Assembly (NCBI GenBank): GCA_021927905.1
Contig: BLLK01000025.1
Location: 310,001-374,000 of the forward strand
Length of the DNA stretch: 64,000 nt
Direction: 5' to 3'
DNA from: Chaetoceros tenuissimus
Taxonomy: Eukaryota > Bacillariophyta > Thalassiosirophyceae > Chaetocerotales > Chaetocerotaceae
Part shown: piece after piece, positions 1 to 9,515 of the stretch
Layout: each line of letters opens with the position of its first letter
Numbering within the stretch: the stretch's first letter is position 1
The notes under the pieces: model-generated
Told to the model about the DNA's origin: nothing
What the model saw: the letters and a program-made list of their open reading frames with translations, nothing else
The model's database searches: none
Program-made: the position numbers and the translations under genes

Positions 1-138
1 CCCGATCTATCATGTTCCTACCAATAAAGATGGTATATGAGAAGTAGATATCCTCGTTTAGTTCAAACATAGAAGAGATGGGTAACGTGTAGGAACTGCA
101 TTTCTACTATATAAAACGTAATACTAGATGCAATTTCT

Positions 139-160
139 TATATATATATATATATATATA
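139..160. repeat. (TA)n microsatellite
   Basis: An uninterrupted TA dinucleotide run lies just downstream of the stop codon of the minus-strand gene that follows. It is a simple repeat in a 3' flank and no function is implied. Confidence 0.9.
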
Positions 161-169
161 CTATACAAT

Positions 170-3100
170 TTATTCCCTTCTTTGCTTTTCTTCAAGTATT
201 TTCATTATCTCCAAATACTTCTCTGCAAATGCGAAATCCCTCTTCTGCAAAGCTGATACCTGAAGATTTTTCGCAAACTCGAGTGGAGTTTTGTATGTTT
301 TACTCTCTGTTCTCAATGGAGCATTTTTCTCACAAAGAATCTTTACCAAATCTATATCACCGAGTAAAACGGCTACATGAAGCAAGCTCTCCCCATCTTC
401 ATTGATTTTACTGGCGTCTATGTCTAGATCGATGCCAATCTTCAATGCATCTTCCTTTATATTTTCAATCCATCGAAGAACGTCCTTCATAGAATCTTTT
501 GCTTTTTTCGGATCGGCAATATTCTTGATGCTAGGGTCGTCTTCATTCAAGTGAGGTAAAGTGCTAAGAAGGATTCCTTCTATTTTGAGATATATCTTGA
601 TCACAATCAATTTATTTTTCAGATTTGAATTAGATTCTTTCAATGTTTCCTTTTCGGTACTCAAGGAAGATGACAAAGTCTGGTCCTTTTCCAAATGATC
701 GATCCGATCCTTATTTCTTTTCATTTCGTCTTTCAACAGATTCGCGCATCGATGATAGAACTCTTGGTCATAGTTCTTTGCTGCCCTCATAACATCCTCA
801 AGATTCATACTGAAAAGGGCATGAAGTATGTGATGGCGAGGGATATTCTCGTCCTGAATTTCTTGTATGTGTAGAGAAGAATCCTTTTCGAATTCAAGGA
901 CTTCAATACTAGAGTCATCGAATCTCACTTTATTACCAGATGACGAATGTTTCTTAGAGCGCAAAATCCTCTTTGCGTGATGCTGATCGTTCTTTTCACG
1001 GTGTCTTGGTGTACTGAGTTTATGATCACAGTATCTTCTTATAATTGACGGTGTAGGATTAGTAGAAAGTCTTCGATGCATATTACTTGCGAAATAGTTG
1101 AACGAAGATGGTGGGGGCTGAGGAGGTTGGTTTGAAGGCATTTTATCTAATATTGATCCCAAGTACGGTTTCTTTTTTGACACTGATTTCAAATTGCTTT
1201 GAGAATTCTTAATAGCTTCCTTAGCTGTTGCTGGAAGATGACGATCTTGCTGACCCAATTTTTGCAATTGATCACCATCTTCAAGCTGAGGCGCAACGTC
1301 TTTTTGTAGTGCTTTTTGATGTTTTTTCAACTGTCCGTATTGGTGCATGCGAGGCTTTTTTGCTTTAACTTCCTGAGTTTTGGACACTTCTTTGGCTCTC
1401 TTTTTTGTCTGCTGTGTAGACTCGTTTTTACAAATGGGTCTGAACAAGTCATTCCAAGCGGACTTGCAGTTGCATGATGGATTGCAATGAAATCCAAAAG
1501 CTTTGTTGGTCATATGACCTTGATTCCACATTTTCACAAGCTTTGATAGTACTTGCTCTGGCGAGTCGTTGGGGAATTCAGTTTGAACACTCGGAGTGAA
1601 CTTACTACAGAAATCAGAGGAAAATCCTTTTCTTTGGATTTCGTCCCAATTGGGAATTTTAGATTGCATTTCTTCAATCAATTTTTTCTCCACTTCTTTT
1701 ACAATTTCACCAATATCTAAAACACAGCTACAATCAGGATTGCAACTATCCCCGTGCTTCTCCTTGTGTACAGTCCACATGTATTTCTTGATACTATGCT
1801 TATTGATCCCTCCAATAGTTCCAAACTCAATATCTCTAACCCCACGTGTTTTTTCACAAAAATGATTATAATCATTTTGAGCTGACTTGTCAGATATTTT
1901 GGAAGTTTTCGCTGTCTTTTCAGGTGAAGCCTTACTATCATGCGTTCCTTTGGTTTTCTTCTTTGCCTTTTGCGATGTAATCGATCTATCGGAATTGAAC
2001 TTTGATAAAACTTTCAGAGCAGATTTTGAAGAAAATTTGTATGTATATTTGCCTCGATATGGTGTTTGATTCTGTCTGTGTCTAACGAAGCTGCCATTTT
2101 TATGTGGTTTGATTTTCTTCACATTCATGTCTTCCAGATTTTCATCCTTCCGCAAAATGACACGGGCAAGAATATATTTATCCTCATCCTTTCCACTTTT
2201 CTTGAAGGCCGACAATGCCTGTTTTCCTATTTTGTTCCTATCATTATTTGTCTTCACATCTTTCATGACGCCATTGTTCATTAGGCCCATTTTGACAATA
2301 AGAGCACATCTGACAGATTTGCCAAGAATGCTTTGAAGTTGGCCATCTTCGCTGAATGTATTTATCCAGATACCATCGTCTGATCTCGTTGATTTGAATC
2401 CTAGATCGACTGTGCTGTCAAGAATGACATCAGTTTCTAAATTGTCGTCTTCCGTTGCTAGTTTCGAGGCATTGTAGACTGAAATTCTCTTCTTGACAAA
2501 CTTTTCAATTTCTTTCAAAGCTTCGTCCAATTTTGCTTTTTCCCCTTTACACTTTATTGTAGTTGTGAATCCAACACGTTGCATGCTAATCTCTAAACTA
2601 GAGAATTTCGTAGTCACTTGTTCAAATACTTCGGCATCCATCAAAAACTCACTTTCATCTCCTAAATAAGTAGGGATATCCTTTTCCCTTTCAACGTTGG
2701 ACCCCGTGTCATTCAAATTGCTTTTTCTTTCTGTTCTTTGTTCTTGACCATTCAAAGTTATGACATCATTAGTCGATTTGTTGCTTACTTGATTTGCTTC
2801 TGCTCCAGTCGACGATCGTGACACCGACCCTGCAAATGGAATGGTGGTATTTCTAACCATTTCCTGGAAAAGGAATTTTCGCTCAAGCCTATATCGAACG
2901 TAATCTGACTCCATATAATCAATAAGACTTCGTTTGCGTTCCTCTTCAATATCCTTTGTCCAAATCTCTTTTATCTTCGGATCTCTCATAATTAGTAGAA
3001 ATGACTTTTTCGAAGCATAGACTTTTCCAGTTTTCTCTTTGAGCTTATACAAACCAAAATTGCCCTTTTTCCAACCAGCATCCTGTAGAGTCCGTGATCC

Positions 3101-4066
3101 AACACAGTCAAACCATTCACTTGATGTTTCCTTCCTTTCAAGCTGTGGATTACTCTTGAATGCAATTTTCCCATGTCCTTTCTTCATTTGCAGTGATGGT
3201 ATCTCTATCTCCTCTACATCTCCATCATGGTATCGAAACCGTTTTCTTTCCAAAACTTTTTTCCCAACATTGCAAAAATTTTGATGAGTGCGTGATTTTG
3301 AAACGATTGTTTTCCGTGCGACAAGTTTCCGTTTCTTTTTTGTAGCATCCGTCAAAACTACTTTCTTTCGATTTCGATGAGGATGACTACTTGTGTCATT
3401 TACTGGTGGTGGAGAAATCTCCTTTGTACCATGTGAATTTTCATTTGATATAGAGTGGCTTCTTGAATCATTTTCAGGTATTGTCGATTTTGATTTCTCT
3501 TGATTCATCACTTGTCCTGGCTTTGGTGCAAATGTAGATAGTGGTGGAGTAACTGAACACAATTCTGGAGCCGAGTTCTTTTCTTGATTATTTGATAAAG
3601 GTGATTGACTCTCAATAGATATATTACAATTTAGCGGTGCTTGTGCTGTTTCTTTCATCTGACTTGTCAATGATTTACCTTCATTTCTCATTGAACTACT
3701 TCCATTCTCTAGTCTAGCTGGAGAAATGTCAAGTGATGTCGAGGAGCGGCGTAAATCGGCTTCATCATCGGAAGAATCGCTTGAAAATAAATCTGAATCT
3801 TGTTCAAAGTTGTTTTCTGTTGAATCTTTATCTACTTTTGAACGACGTAAATCAGCTTCATCATCTGAGGAGTCTATAGAAAATAAATCTTCATCATCTT
3901 CTTCCGGCACATTTGCTTTTTCAGACATGTCTGCAACAGGAATTGCATCCATTGACTGTACTACCGTGTCTTCTTGTTGTACTTGGTCTTCTTTTGCATC
4001 TTCGTCGTCACTAAAGAGATCGACATCGTCTTCTTGTGGTACAAAAGATTTCATACTGTTGCTCAT
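170..4066 (-). CDS. Large hypothetical protein with acidic repeats, Cys clusters and ankyrin-like C-terminus
   Basis: A single uninterrupted frame of 1298 residues. The N-terminus carries three acidic repeats built on DLFS plus the core SSDDEADLRRS, followed by a Ser/Pro-rich low-complexity stretch and strongly basic patches near residues 230-260 (RNRKK, KKKRK) that could be nuclear localisation signals. In the second half two similar clusters occur, CNPDCSC and CNPSCNC, each with a His just upstream, suggesting a duplicated metal-binding motif. A helical stretch precedes about 80 C-terminal residues with an ankyrin-like repeat (DGESLLHVAVLLGDIDLVK). I do not recognise the family. The composition suggests a nuclear or chromatin-associated scaffold, which is inference. 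It is divergent from the WD40-type gene at 4751, with about 680 bp between the starts. Confidence 0.75.
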   Translation of the reverse strand: MSNSMKSFVPQEDDVDLFSDDEDAKEDQVQQEDTVVQSMDAIPVADMSEKANVPEEDDEDLFSIDSSDDEADLRRSKVDKDSTENNFEQDSDLFSSDSSDDEADLRRSSTSLDISPARLENGSSSMRNEGKSLTSQMKETAQAPLNCNISIESQSPLSNNQEKNSAPELCSVTPPLSTFAPKPGQVMNQEKSKSTIPENDSRSHSISNENSHGTKEISPPPVNDTSSHPHRNRKKVVLTDATKKKRKLVARKTIVSKSRTHQNFCNVGKKVLERKRFRYHDGDVEEIEIPSLQMKKGHGKIAFKSNPQLERKETSSEWFDCVGSRTLQDAGWKKGNFGLYKLKEKTGKVYASKKSFLLIMRDPKIKEIWTKDIEEERKRSLIDYMESDYVRYRLERKFLFQEMVRNTTIPFAGSVSRSSTGAEANQVSNKSTNDVITLNGQEQRTERKSNLNDTGSNVEREKDIPTYLGDESEFLMDAEVFEQVTTKFSSLEISMQRVGFTTTIKCKGEKAKLDEALKEIEKFVKKRISVYNASKLATEDDNLETDVILDSTVDLGFKSTRSDDGIWINTFSEDGQLQSILGKSVRCALIVKMGLMNNGVMKDVKTNNDRNKIGKQALSAFKKSGKDEDKYILARVILRKDENLEDMNVKKIKPHKNGSFVRHRQNQTPYRGKYTYKFSSKSALKVLSKFNSDRSITSQKAKKKTKGTHDSKASPEKTAKTSKISDKSAQNDYNHFCEKTRGVRDIEFGTIGGINKHSIKKYMWTVHKEKHGDSCNPDCSCVLDIGEIVKEVEKKLIEEMQSKIPNWDEIQRKGFSSDFCSKFTPSVQTEFPNDSPEQVLSKLVKMWNQGHMTNKAFGFHCNPSCNCKSAWNDLFRPICKNESTQQTKKRAKEVSKTQEVKAKKPRMHQYGQLKKHQKALQKDVAPQLEDGDQLQKLGQQDRHLPATAKEAIKNSQSNLKSVSKKKPYLGSILDKMPSNQPPQPPPSSFNYFASNMHRRLSTNPTPSIIRRYCDHKLSTPRHREKNDQHHAKRILRSKKHSSSGNKVRFDDSSIEVLEFEKDSSLHIQEIQDENIPRHHILHALFSMNLEDVMRAAKNYDQEFYHRCANLLKDEMKRNKDRIDHLEKDQTLSSSLSTEKETLKESNSNLKNKLIVIKIYLKIEGILLSTLPHLNEDDPSIKNIADPKKAKDSMKDVLRWIENIKEDALKIGIDLDIDASKINEDGESLLHVAVLLGDIDLVKILCEKNAPLRTESKTYKTPLEFAKNLQVSALQKRDFAFAEKYLEIMKILEEKQRRE

Positions 4067-4750
4067 TTTTCTAGGATATGATATATGTGATCCTAACTAG
4101 AACTAATGCATCAGGGCAATGCTTTTTCTACAATTTGTTTCTAATCCTATTCCTACAATGACTGAGTATTTAAATGGTAAATATTTATGCATTAGAAAGG
4201 TATTGACTTTCTGATGCCTAATTAAATTATATGACTGAGAGAGAAGAGATGAGCCAGTGCTACTTACACTTACTTTACCTATTGAAGCAGATTGTTTTGA
4301 CAAAAATGATGGATTCGTCATTGTTAGAAAAGAAGAAAGGGAGGGAAAGAGGAGAAGAATGGTTTCTATTTCCGTTTAACCGCTTTTATTTTCGTCACAA
4401 TTTCGTTTTATGAGCCAACTGAAACTAGTAGAAGAATGAATCAGATTGATTCTTTAAAAAAAGAAATGTACTTCTAGCTACCATAACTGCTCTAGATTCT
4501 TATTTTTGCTACTGCTTGCACTTGGATCTACTTGGATCGAGGTGAGGAGAGATGAAACTTCATTCCGACAATAGTGCGTGTCAATCTGACAAGAGCGCGC
4601 CAAAATGAATGATGAAGCACTTCCTCATTATTGAAGAATTCATGTGCTGAATCAATCAATCAATCTACTTATTGACCACAACATATATATAATATAAATA
4701 TATATATTCTAGCTAGTCCATTGCAATAAATAGTCTTACAAAAATATACA
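4067..4750. promoter_or_regulatory. Intergenic region between two divergent genes
   Basis: This 684-bp spacer separates two divergently oriented start codons, so it should hold both promoters. An AT-only stretch (tatatataatataaatatatatatt, about 4683-4708) lies 40-70 bp upstream of the plus-strand start and could serve as a TATA-like element. I see no other motif I can defend. Confidence 0.4.
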
Positions 4751-7690
4751 ATGTTTGAATGGACCATTGGAATCACAGATAGAGAGCCTCGAACGTGGAA
4801 AAGAATCGAACCAATCTGGGACGATGAAAAAATCACAGCATCGTCATCTGACACATTCTTTGATCTAATGAACCACTTGTGTGAAAATGCCATTAAACAT
4901 AGAAGAGAATATGATTATGGAATCAATGAACATCTTTGGGAACTGCGAATCATGTCTTCTAATCAACTTTCTCGAAATCATGAAACGGAAATAGAAGCAT
5001 TGATGAGACATGATGATTCCGAAGATGACAGTGACGATGATAGTGAAGATATGTACCGAGGGCACATTTGTATACAGTCACGAGGCAGCGAAAGAATGGA
5101 ACGTTTTGACGAGGCTGACTACCGCTCTCCTGACATCAAAATTGACCGTGAACTTTTACCAACAGGATCTGTAGTCAAAGTCACATATGATTGGGGGTCA
5201 ACAACAACCTTGTATTTGAAAGTTTTGAGTGTCAAACCTACCATAGTCCATTCCTTGATGCAATACTTTACTCTGGACTTGGATGAAAAAAGAATGAACA
5301 AGGAAATACAGTCTGTACCAGCGTATGCATTGCCAAAAGAGAAACAAATTGATTCCTACTTTCCCAACGCCTCAAAAGCTTTTACAGGAAACTATGTTCC
5401 AATCTTTGAAAGTAAAAATAGTTCTGAGGATGACGAGATTATTGCAAATTTCAATAAAAAAAACATTGGACCAATTTCGATCGGCTTTTCATCATGGGTG
5501 ACAGATACTGATAAAACTTTTTGCAGCATGGAAGATCGTACAGCGTCAAGTGATTTGTTGTTCTGTCCTTCACCCATGGATCCAAATGAGTTTTTCCAAA
5601 CTTCTGAAAAAGCATGGAAGCCTCGAGATCCAGAAAATGATCCTGATAATCTCTCTCGTATTAGATATGATTATGTTTCTCGATGGTTGATTCCTGGTGA
5701 TGATGAAGAAGCCTATGAACGGATCTCCAAGTTTCATGAAGAGTCTGGTGCATTTGGACCAAAGTTTCTCTTATTTCGTACTACTCAAGAGGAATGCAAA
5801 CAATCGGGATTTGATTTTGCTAAAGTATTTCCAAAGACTTTTACCATGTTGACCTGTGGAAAGTTTCGTTGGTTTCAATATAATAATAAGGGTGTCCTAC
5901 GTATTATTGTTGGAAGAGGCAAGGGAGGATCGTTTCGGCACTATGAAGCACCTCAGGTTCTAAAGACATGGAAACGTGAGTTTGCATCTTTTCATGAGCT
6001 ACTATGTGCGGTAGAAGCTAGTTGGGTATATAAAGGAAAAGAAATGAATGCTGAAACTATTATACAAGAGTTCGACTCTGATGTAGGTCCGCTCATCAAG
6101 GAACCAACAGTTTTGGCGAGTTCCAAAGATGTCACTATAATCTCGAAATGCAACAATAAAAAGAAATTAGTTACAGCATTGGCACTATCTGAGGAGGATG
6201 GGAAGACTGTTCTGTATAGTGGTCACAATGATGGGACTTTATCAAAATGGAGTCTTCTTGATAATAAGTTGCTTTGGACAAAGCAGGTTTACGTAGATGC
6301 TTCGGAAGTCTTTCCACCTCATGAGTATAGTGGGTTTTACCAACGTGAAATAGCTGGAGTAGCTGGAATAGTCATCCGTCCTGATCCATCACAAAATGGC
6401 CAACACCTTGTTTATACATGGACTCATACATACAATGGATACCCAGATTGTGATGCTCAACAACGCAGACCTTCCGCCCTACATGTCTGGTCAGGTAAAA
6501 ATGGAAGTTTAGTTCGAAAATGCATTTGTCGTATTGGGGAATGCATTATGGATGACGAAGAAGATGATGAATACGTCTCCTTTGCAGATGCAAATCCTAC
6601 AATATCTACAGTTGTATTTTGCAAGCTCTACAATGAGAGAAGGAAAGTATTTGTTGATTCCATTATCATTGGATTGCATTGTGTTTGTGAAACGATTCAA
6701 GACTATAGTAGATCATATTCGGATTTTGACCTAGGTGAGGCACAGGAGTTTTCGAAAGGCAATATTCTTCCTTTCTACGAGAACCCTGTGGACGGTAAAT
6801 CTGCGTTGGAAAGTTGGAGAGGGCATCGAGGAATCATCAGAGCCATGGCCGTTGTAGATAGTGAGTTTCTTTTAAGTTACTCTATGCGCCCAGGTCACGG
6901 TCGACCAGACGCAATGATTCTTTGGAGTCTTCGTAAACCTGGAGTCCCGCTTTTACGTAAGGACTTTTGGGATCCAAATAGAAGCATTTTTCATCAACAA
7001 CAAGTGCGATTAGAAGATATCTGTGGAATTAGCGTTGGAAATGGTGAAATTCTGCTAACAGACAAGGAAGGAAATAGAATAGCAGTAGTAACAATCAAAG
7101 ATGAATCTGGGCGTCCTTGCCTTGATATTGCTGGGTATGCAAACCTTGGACAATACTACGAGGGTGAATTCCACGGCCGTATGGCAATGTCCCAAAGTCA
7201 TGCTGCTGTCATAAAAGAGACGAAGGCTGATGTTTGGATTTTAGAATTGAATGGGAACAATAAAACTCACGAAAAGCTTGATAAAAGAGATGGGAATGAA
7301 CGAAATTTTCGAGACGAAGAAGAAAATGATGATGAATTCGATCAGAATTCCATTGCAGGGCAATCAATCGCTGTTGGGACGGTACAATTCCCAAGTCATG
7401 GTGGTGACAAGCCCAAAACGGGAAAAAGAAAAAAGGAACTTGATGACGACTTAATGATATTTGGAATGCAGGACAGTATGGTAAGTTATAGCGGTCCAGT
7501 CATTGCTGCATTGAGAGGGAACCATGTTGTGGTAGGGTACAAAAATGGAAATATTGCGAGGGCGCAAATTACATCAGACTCTTTCAAAGTAGAAAAGGAA
7601 TCAATAAGTTCGAATCACTTGGCAAGTTGTTCGTCCTTACCAAGTGATGAATGGTTTTGCCCGATGCTTAAAAGTAGTGAGTATGAATGA
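4751..7690 (+). CDS. WD40/beta-propeller-type protein with possible pRiA4b ORF-3-like N-terminus
   Basis: An intronless frame of 979 residues. Several blocks fit degenerate WD40 blades: ALALSEEDGKTVLYSGHNDG followed by LSKWSLLD, the segment ending LHVWSGKNG, and GHRGIIRAMAVVDSEFLLSY followed by MILWSLR. The N-terminal third has YDYG...LWELRI and YDWG...LYLKVLSV, which resemble the aromatic-Asp-Trp-Gly core of the pRiA4b ORF-3-like domain; this is a weak match made by eye. Acidic linkers (DDSEDDSDDDSED near 95, and DEEENDDEFD near 860) and a basic KTGKRKKE patch separate the modules. The likely role is a protein-interaction scaffold and no enzymatic motif is visible. The first ATG after an AT-rich leader was taken as the start. 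Confidence 0.7.
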   Translation: MFEWTIGITDREPRTWKRIEPIWDDEKITASSSDTFFDLMNHLCENAIKHRREYDYGINEHLWELRIMSSNQLSRNHETEIEALMRHDDSEDDSDDDSEDMYRGHICIQSRGSERMERFDEADYRSPDIKIDRELLPTGSVVKVTYDWGSTTTLYLKVLSVKPTIVHSLMQYFTLDLDEKRMNKEIQSVPAYALPKEKQIDSYFPNASKAFTGNYVPIFESKNSSEDDEIIANFNKKNIGPISIGFSSWVTDTDKTFCSMEDRTASSDLLFCPSPMDPNEFFQTSEKAWKPRDPENDPDNLSRIRYDYVSRWLIPGDDEEAYERISKFHEESGAFGPKFLLFRTTQEECKQSGFDFAKVFPKTFTMLTCGKFRWFQYNNKGVLRIIVGRGKGGSFRHYEAPQVLKTWKREFASFHELLCAVEASWVYKGKEMNAETIIQEFDSDVGPLIKEPTVLASSKDVTIISKCNNKKKLVTALALSEEDGKTVLYSGHNDGTLSKWSLLDNKLLWTKQVYVDASEVFPPHEYSGFYQREIAGVAGIVIRPDPSQNGQHLVYTWTHTYNGYPDCDAQQRRPSALHVWSGKNGSLVRKCICRIGECIMDDEEDDEYVSFADANPTISTVVFCKLYNERRKVFVDSIIIGLHCVCETIQDYSRSYSDFDLGEAQEFSKGNILPFYENPVDGKSALESWRGHRGIIRAMAVVDSEFLLSYSMRPGHGRPDAMILWSLRKPGVPLLRKDFWDPNRSIFHQQQVRLEDICGISVGNGEILLTDKEGNRIAVVTIKDESGRPCLDIAGYANLGQYYEGEFHGRMAMSQSHAAVIKETKADVWILELNGNNKTHEKLDKRDGNERNFRDEEENDDEFDQNSIAGQSIAVGTVQFPSHGGDKPKTGKRKKELDDDLMIFGMQDSMVSYSGPVIAALRGNHVVVGYKNGNIARAQITSDSFKVEKESISSNHLASCSSLPSDEWFCPMLKSSEYE

Positions 7691-7967
7691 TGAAATCTAA
7701 GCAGAGGGAATTGATTTCGAATACGTTTTAGGTTGATTACGAATATAATATGATAAACAAAAGGAAAAGAACAAGTAACTATAAAAATATTTCTTCAATC
7801 ATATAAAATGTCTTCGCGAATCATAATGCATATCTGTGCTCATTTTTAAAAACAATTTTTAGCCTTGTCATCTTCGGAAATCCAATGACTTCTTGACTGT
7901 TCTTCTTCAAAAGCACGAGAGACAAAAGAGGTCGTGAAGATAGAATCCATCACATGTCCAAAATTCT

Positions 7968-8789
7968 TTGTTTTGCTCACAATATTTCGTAACAAAGACG
8001 AGCACTATAAAAACAGAACAACAAAATAATGTAGTATTTCGGGTGAATCACTCATCTGAGTACAAATTGTACGATTGTCTCGACCCTATGAAAGATAATC
8101 AAACAACAAATGAAATGAAAATCACAAATGTCGAATTTCCATCCACAGACAAGAATCCTGGTTTTGTAGGGTTTATATCTAATGTCTTGACCGAAATGGA
8201 ATGCAAAACGATCATAGAGAGAACAGGAGAGGCAGGATTTTCCCCTGCACTTGTCCACATTGGTGGTGGAATAGAGGTTTACGATGGAACATATCGCAAA
8301 AGTGAACGATGCATAATTGACGATGAGAAATTTGCTTGTTGTATATTAAATAGAATACGAAAGTTTATTCCAAAGTACTACATGGATGATGAAGGACAGC
8401 CATGGCAATTGCAAAGTTTGAATGAAAGAATGCGAGTCTTGAAATATCAGTCTGGAGATTATTTCCAACCCCATCGCGATTATCCTTACAAAAAGAGTGA
8501 TACAGAGATTTCGTTTGTGACAGTTATGCTTTATCTCAATTCTACTGAAAATGAAAAGTGCAAGGGGTCCTTCCAAGGTGGTTCAACTATGTTTCCCTCG
8601 AAGAAACATCATTCAAGCGAAGCTTCTACCACTTGTCCTCAATACATACCAGAATGTGGGAGCGTTTTACTTTTTGATCATGATGTAAATCACTGTGGTG
8701 CTCCAGTCAAAGAGGGCACTAAGTATGCAATCAGAACAGATGTAATGTACCAACGATGCCTTTTTGACTATGGTGATACATGGAGATGA
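7968..8789 (+). CDS. 2-oxoglutarate/Fe(II)-dependent oxygenase, prolyl-4-hydroxylase-like
   Basis: A 273-residue frame with the double-stranded beta-helix signature of the 2OG-Fe(II) superfamily. The HxD iron ligands are His169 and Asp171 in QPHRDYPY, the distal His is about 242 in NHCGAP, and the 2-oxoglutarate-binding Arg is about 256 in YAIRTDVMY. The segment FVTVMLYLN leading to GGSTMFP is typical of P4H-type domains. Members hydroxylate prolyl or other protein side chains using O2 and 2-oxoglutarate; the substrate cannot be read from the sequence. No convincing signal peptide is seen, so a cytosolic or nuclear role is more likely than an ER one. The first 40 residues are not obviously conserved, and Met41-42 (MKDNQ) is a plausible alternative start. 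Confidence 0.85.
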   Translation: MFCSQYFVTKTSTIKTEQQNNVVFRVNHSSEYKLYDCLDPMKDNQTTNEMKITNVEFPSTDKNPGFVGFISNVLTEMECKTIIERTGEAGFSPALVHIGGGIEVYDGTYRKSERCIIDDEKFACCILNRIRKFIPKYYMDDEGQPWQLQSLNERMRVLKYQSGDYFQPHRDYPYKKSDTEISFVTVMLYLNSTENEKCKGSFQGGSTMFPSKKHHSSEASTTCPQYIPECGSVLLFDHDVNHCGAPVKEGTKYAIRTDVMYQRCLFDYGDTWR

Positions 8790-9515
8790 TTGGGCGATGA
8801 AGATACGATTAGCAAGTGTGCACCAGGCAGTATGACCACTTGTTTCATTACCTGCTCCACATTTTTTTGCAAAAGTATCAGCTATGTCAGCTATAATCAT
8901 GAAATTCATAGTGCTGTAGAATAGTGAAGAAAAGTTCTATTTACCTTTCTATTACAAAATATAGCAGAGAGACGATGAGACTGGCTGTCATTGTTTTCCG
9001 TTCGAACCTCAGTCAACCTTGGTCACTGCGTTTATCTTTTTTTTCAATTGCATTTCGCAACTTTATCGTGTCCAGCTGAAAGATACTCGTAAATACATTA
9101 GAATATAAAATTTGCCAGAACTTGTTATATTCGTTACTCGTATTATTTTCATGCAGTTCTTGTTTTTTCTGTGGAAACTGTAAGGAGCCTAAGTGAAGGG
9201 GAAATAGAAAAAAGACCCAAAAATACTAGTATACCCCCATTTTCTACCGAAAATAGGAGGGGGGACAGCAAAAATTGGCCCAAATTCCGAGTTTTAGGGA
9301 TGTTAAGGGAAAGTGTCAACAGCTTCGACACTCTGAAATCTTTTCCATTGAACATATGAAAAGATATGTACGGTACCACCTATTGGAAAGTTGTATTGCC
9401 TTACTTCCATTACTACCTGAAGGATCAACTTGAATGAGGAGTGACTGGGACAGTGTCAATAACAGGCTGAAGATAGCCAGCAGAAGATATAATAGAACAT
9501 TAGACAAGAGCCAAC
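8790..9515. other. Intergenic region upstream of the CMPK2-like gene
   Basis: This 726-bp stretch holds the 3' flank of the oxygenase gene and the presumed promoter of the CMPK2-like gene. An imperfect hairpin lies at about 9233-9264, where CCCCCATTTTC faces GAAAATAGGAGGGGGG. I see no gene, tRNA or recognised promoter motif. Confidence 0.5.

Noticed and set aside
9233-9264. G/C-block hairpin upstream of the CMPK2-like gene as a structured RNA or regulatory switch
   Set aside because: It is a single imperfect stem with no supporting conserved features, too weak to call.
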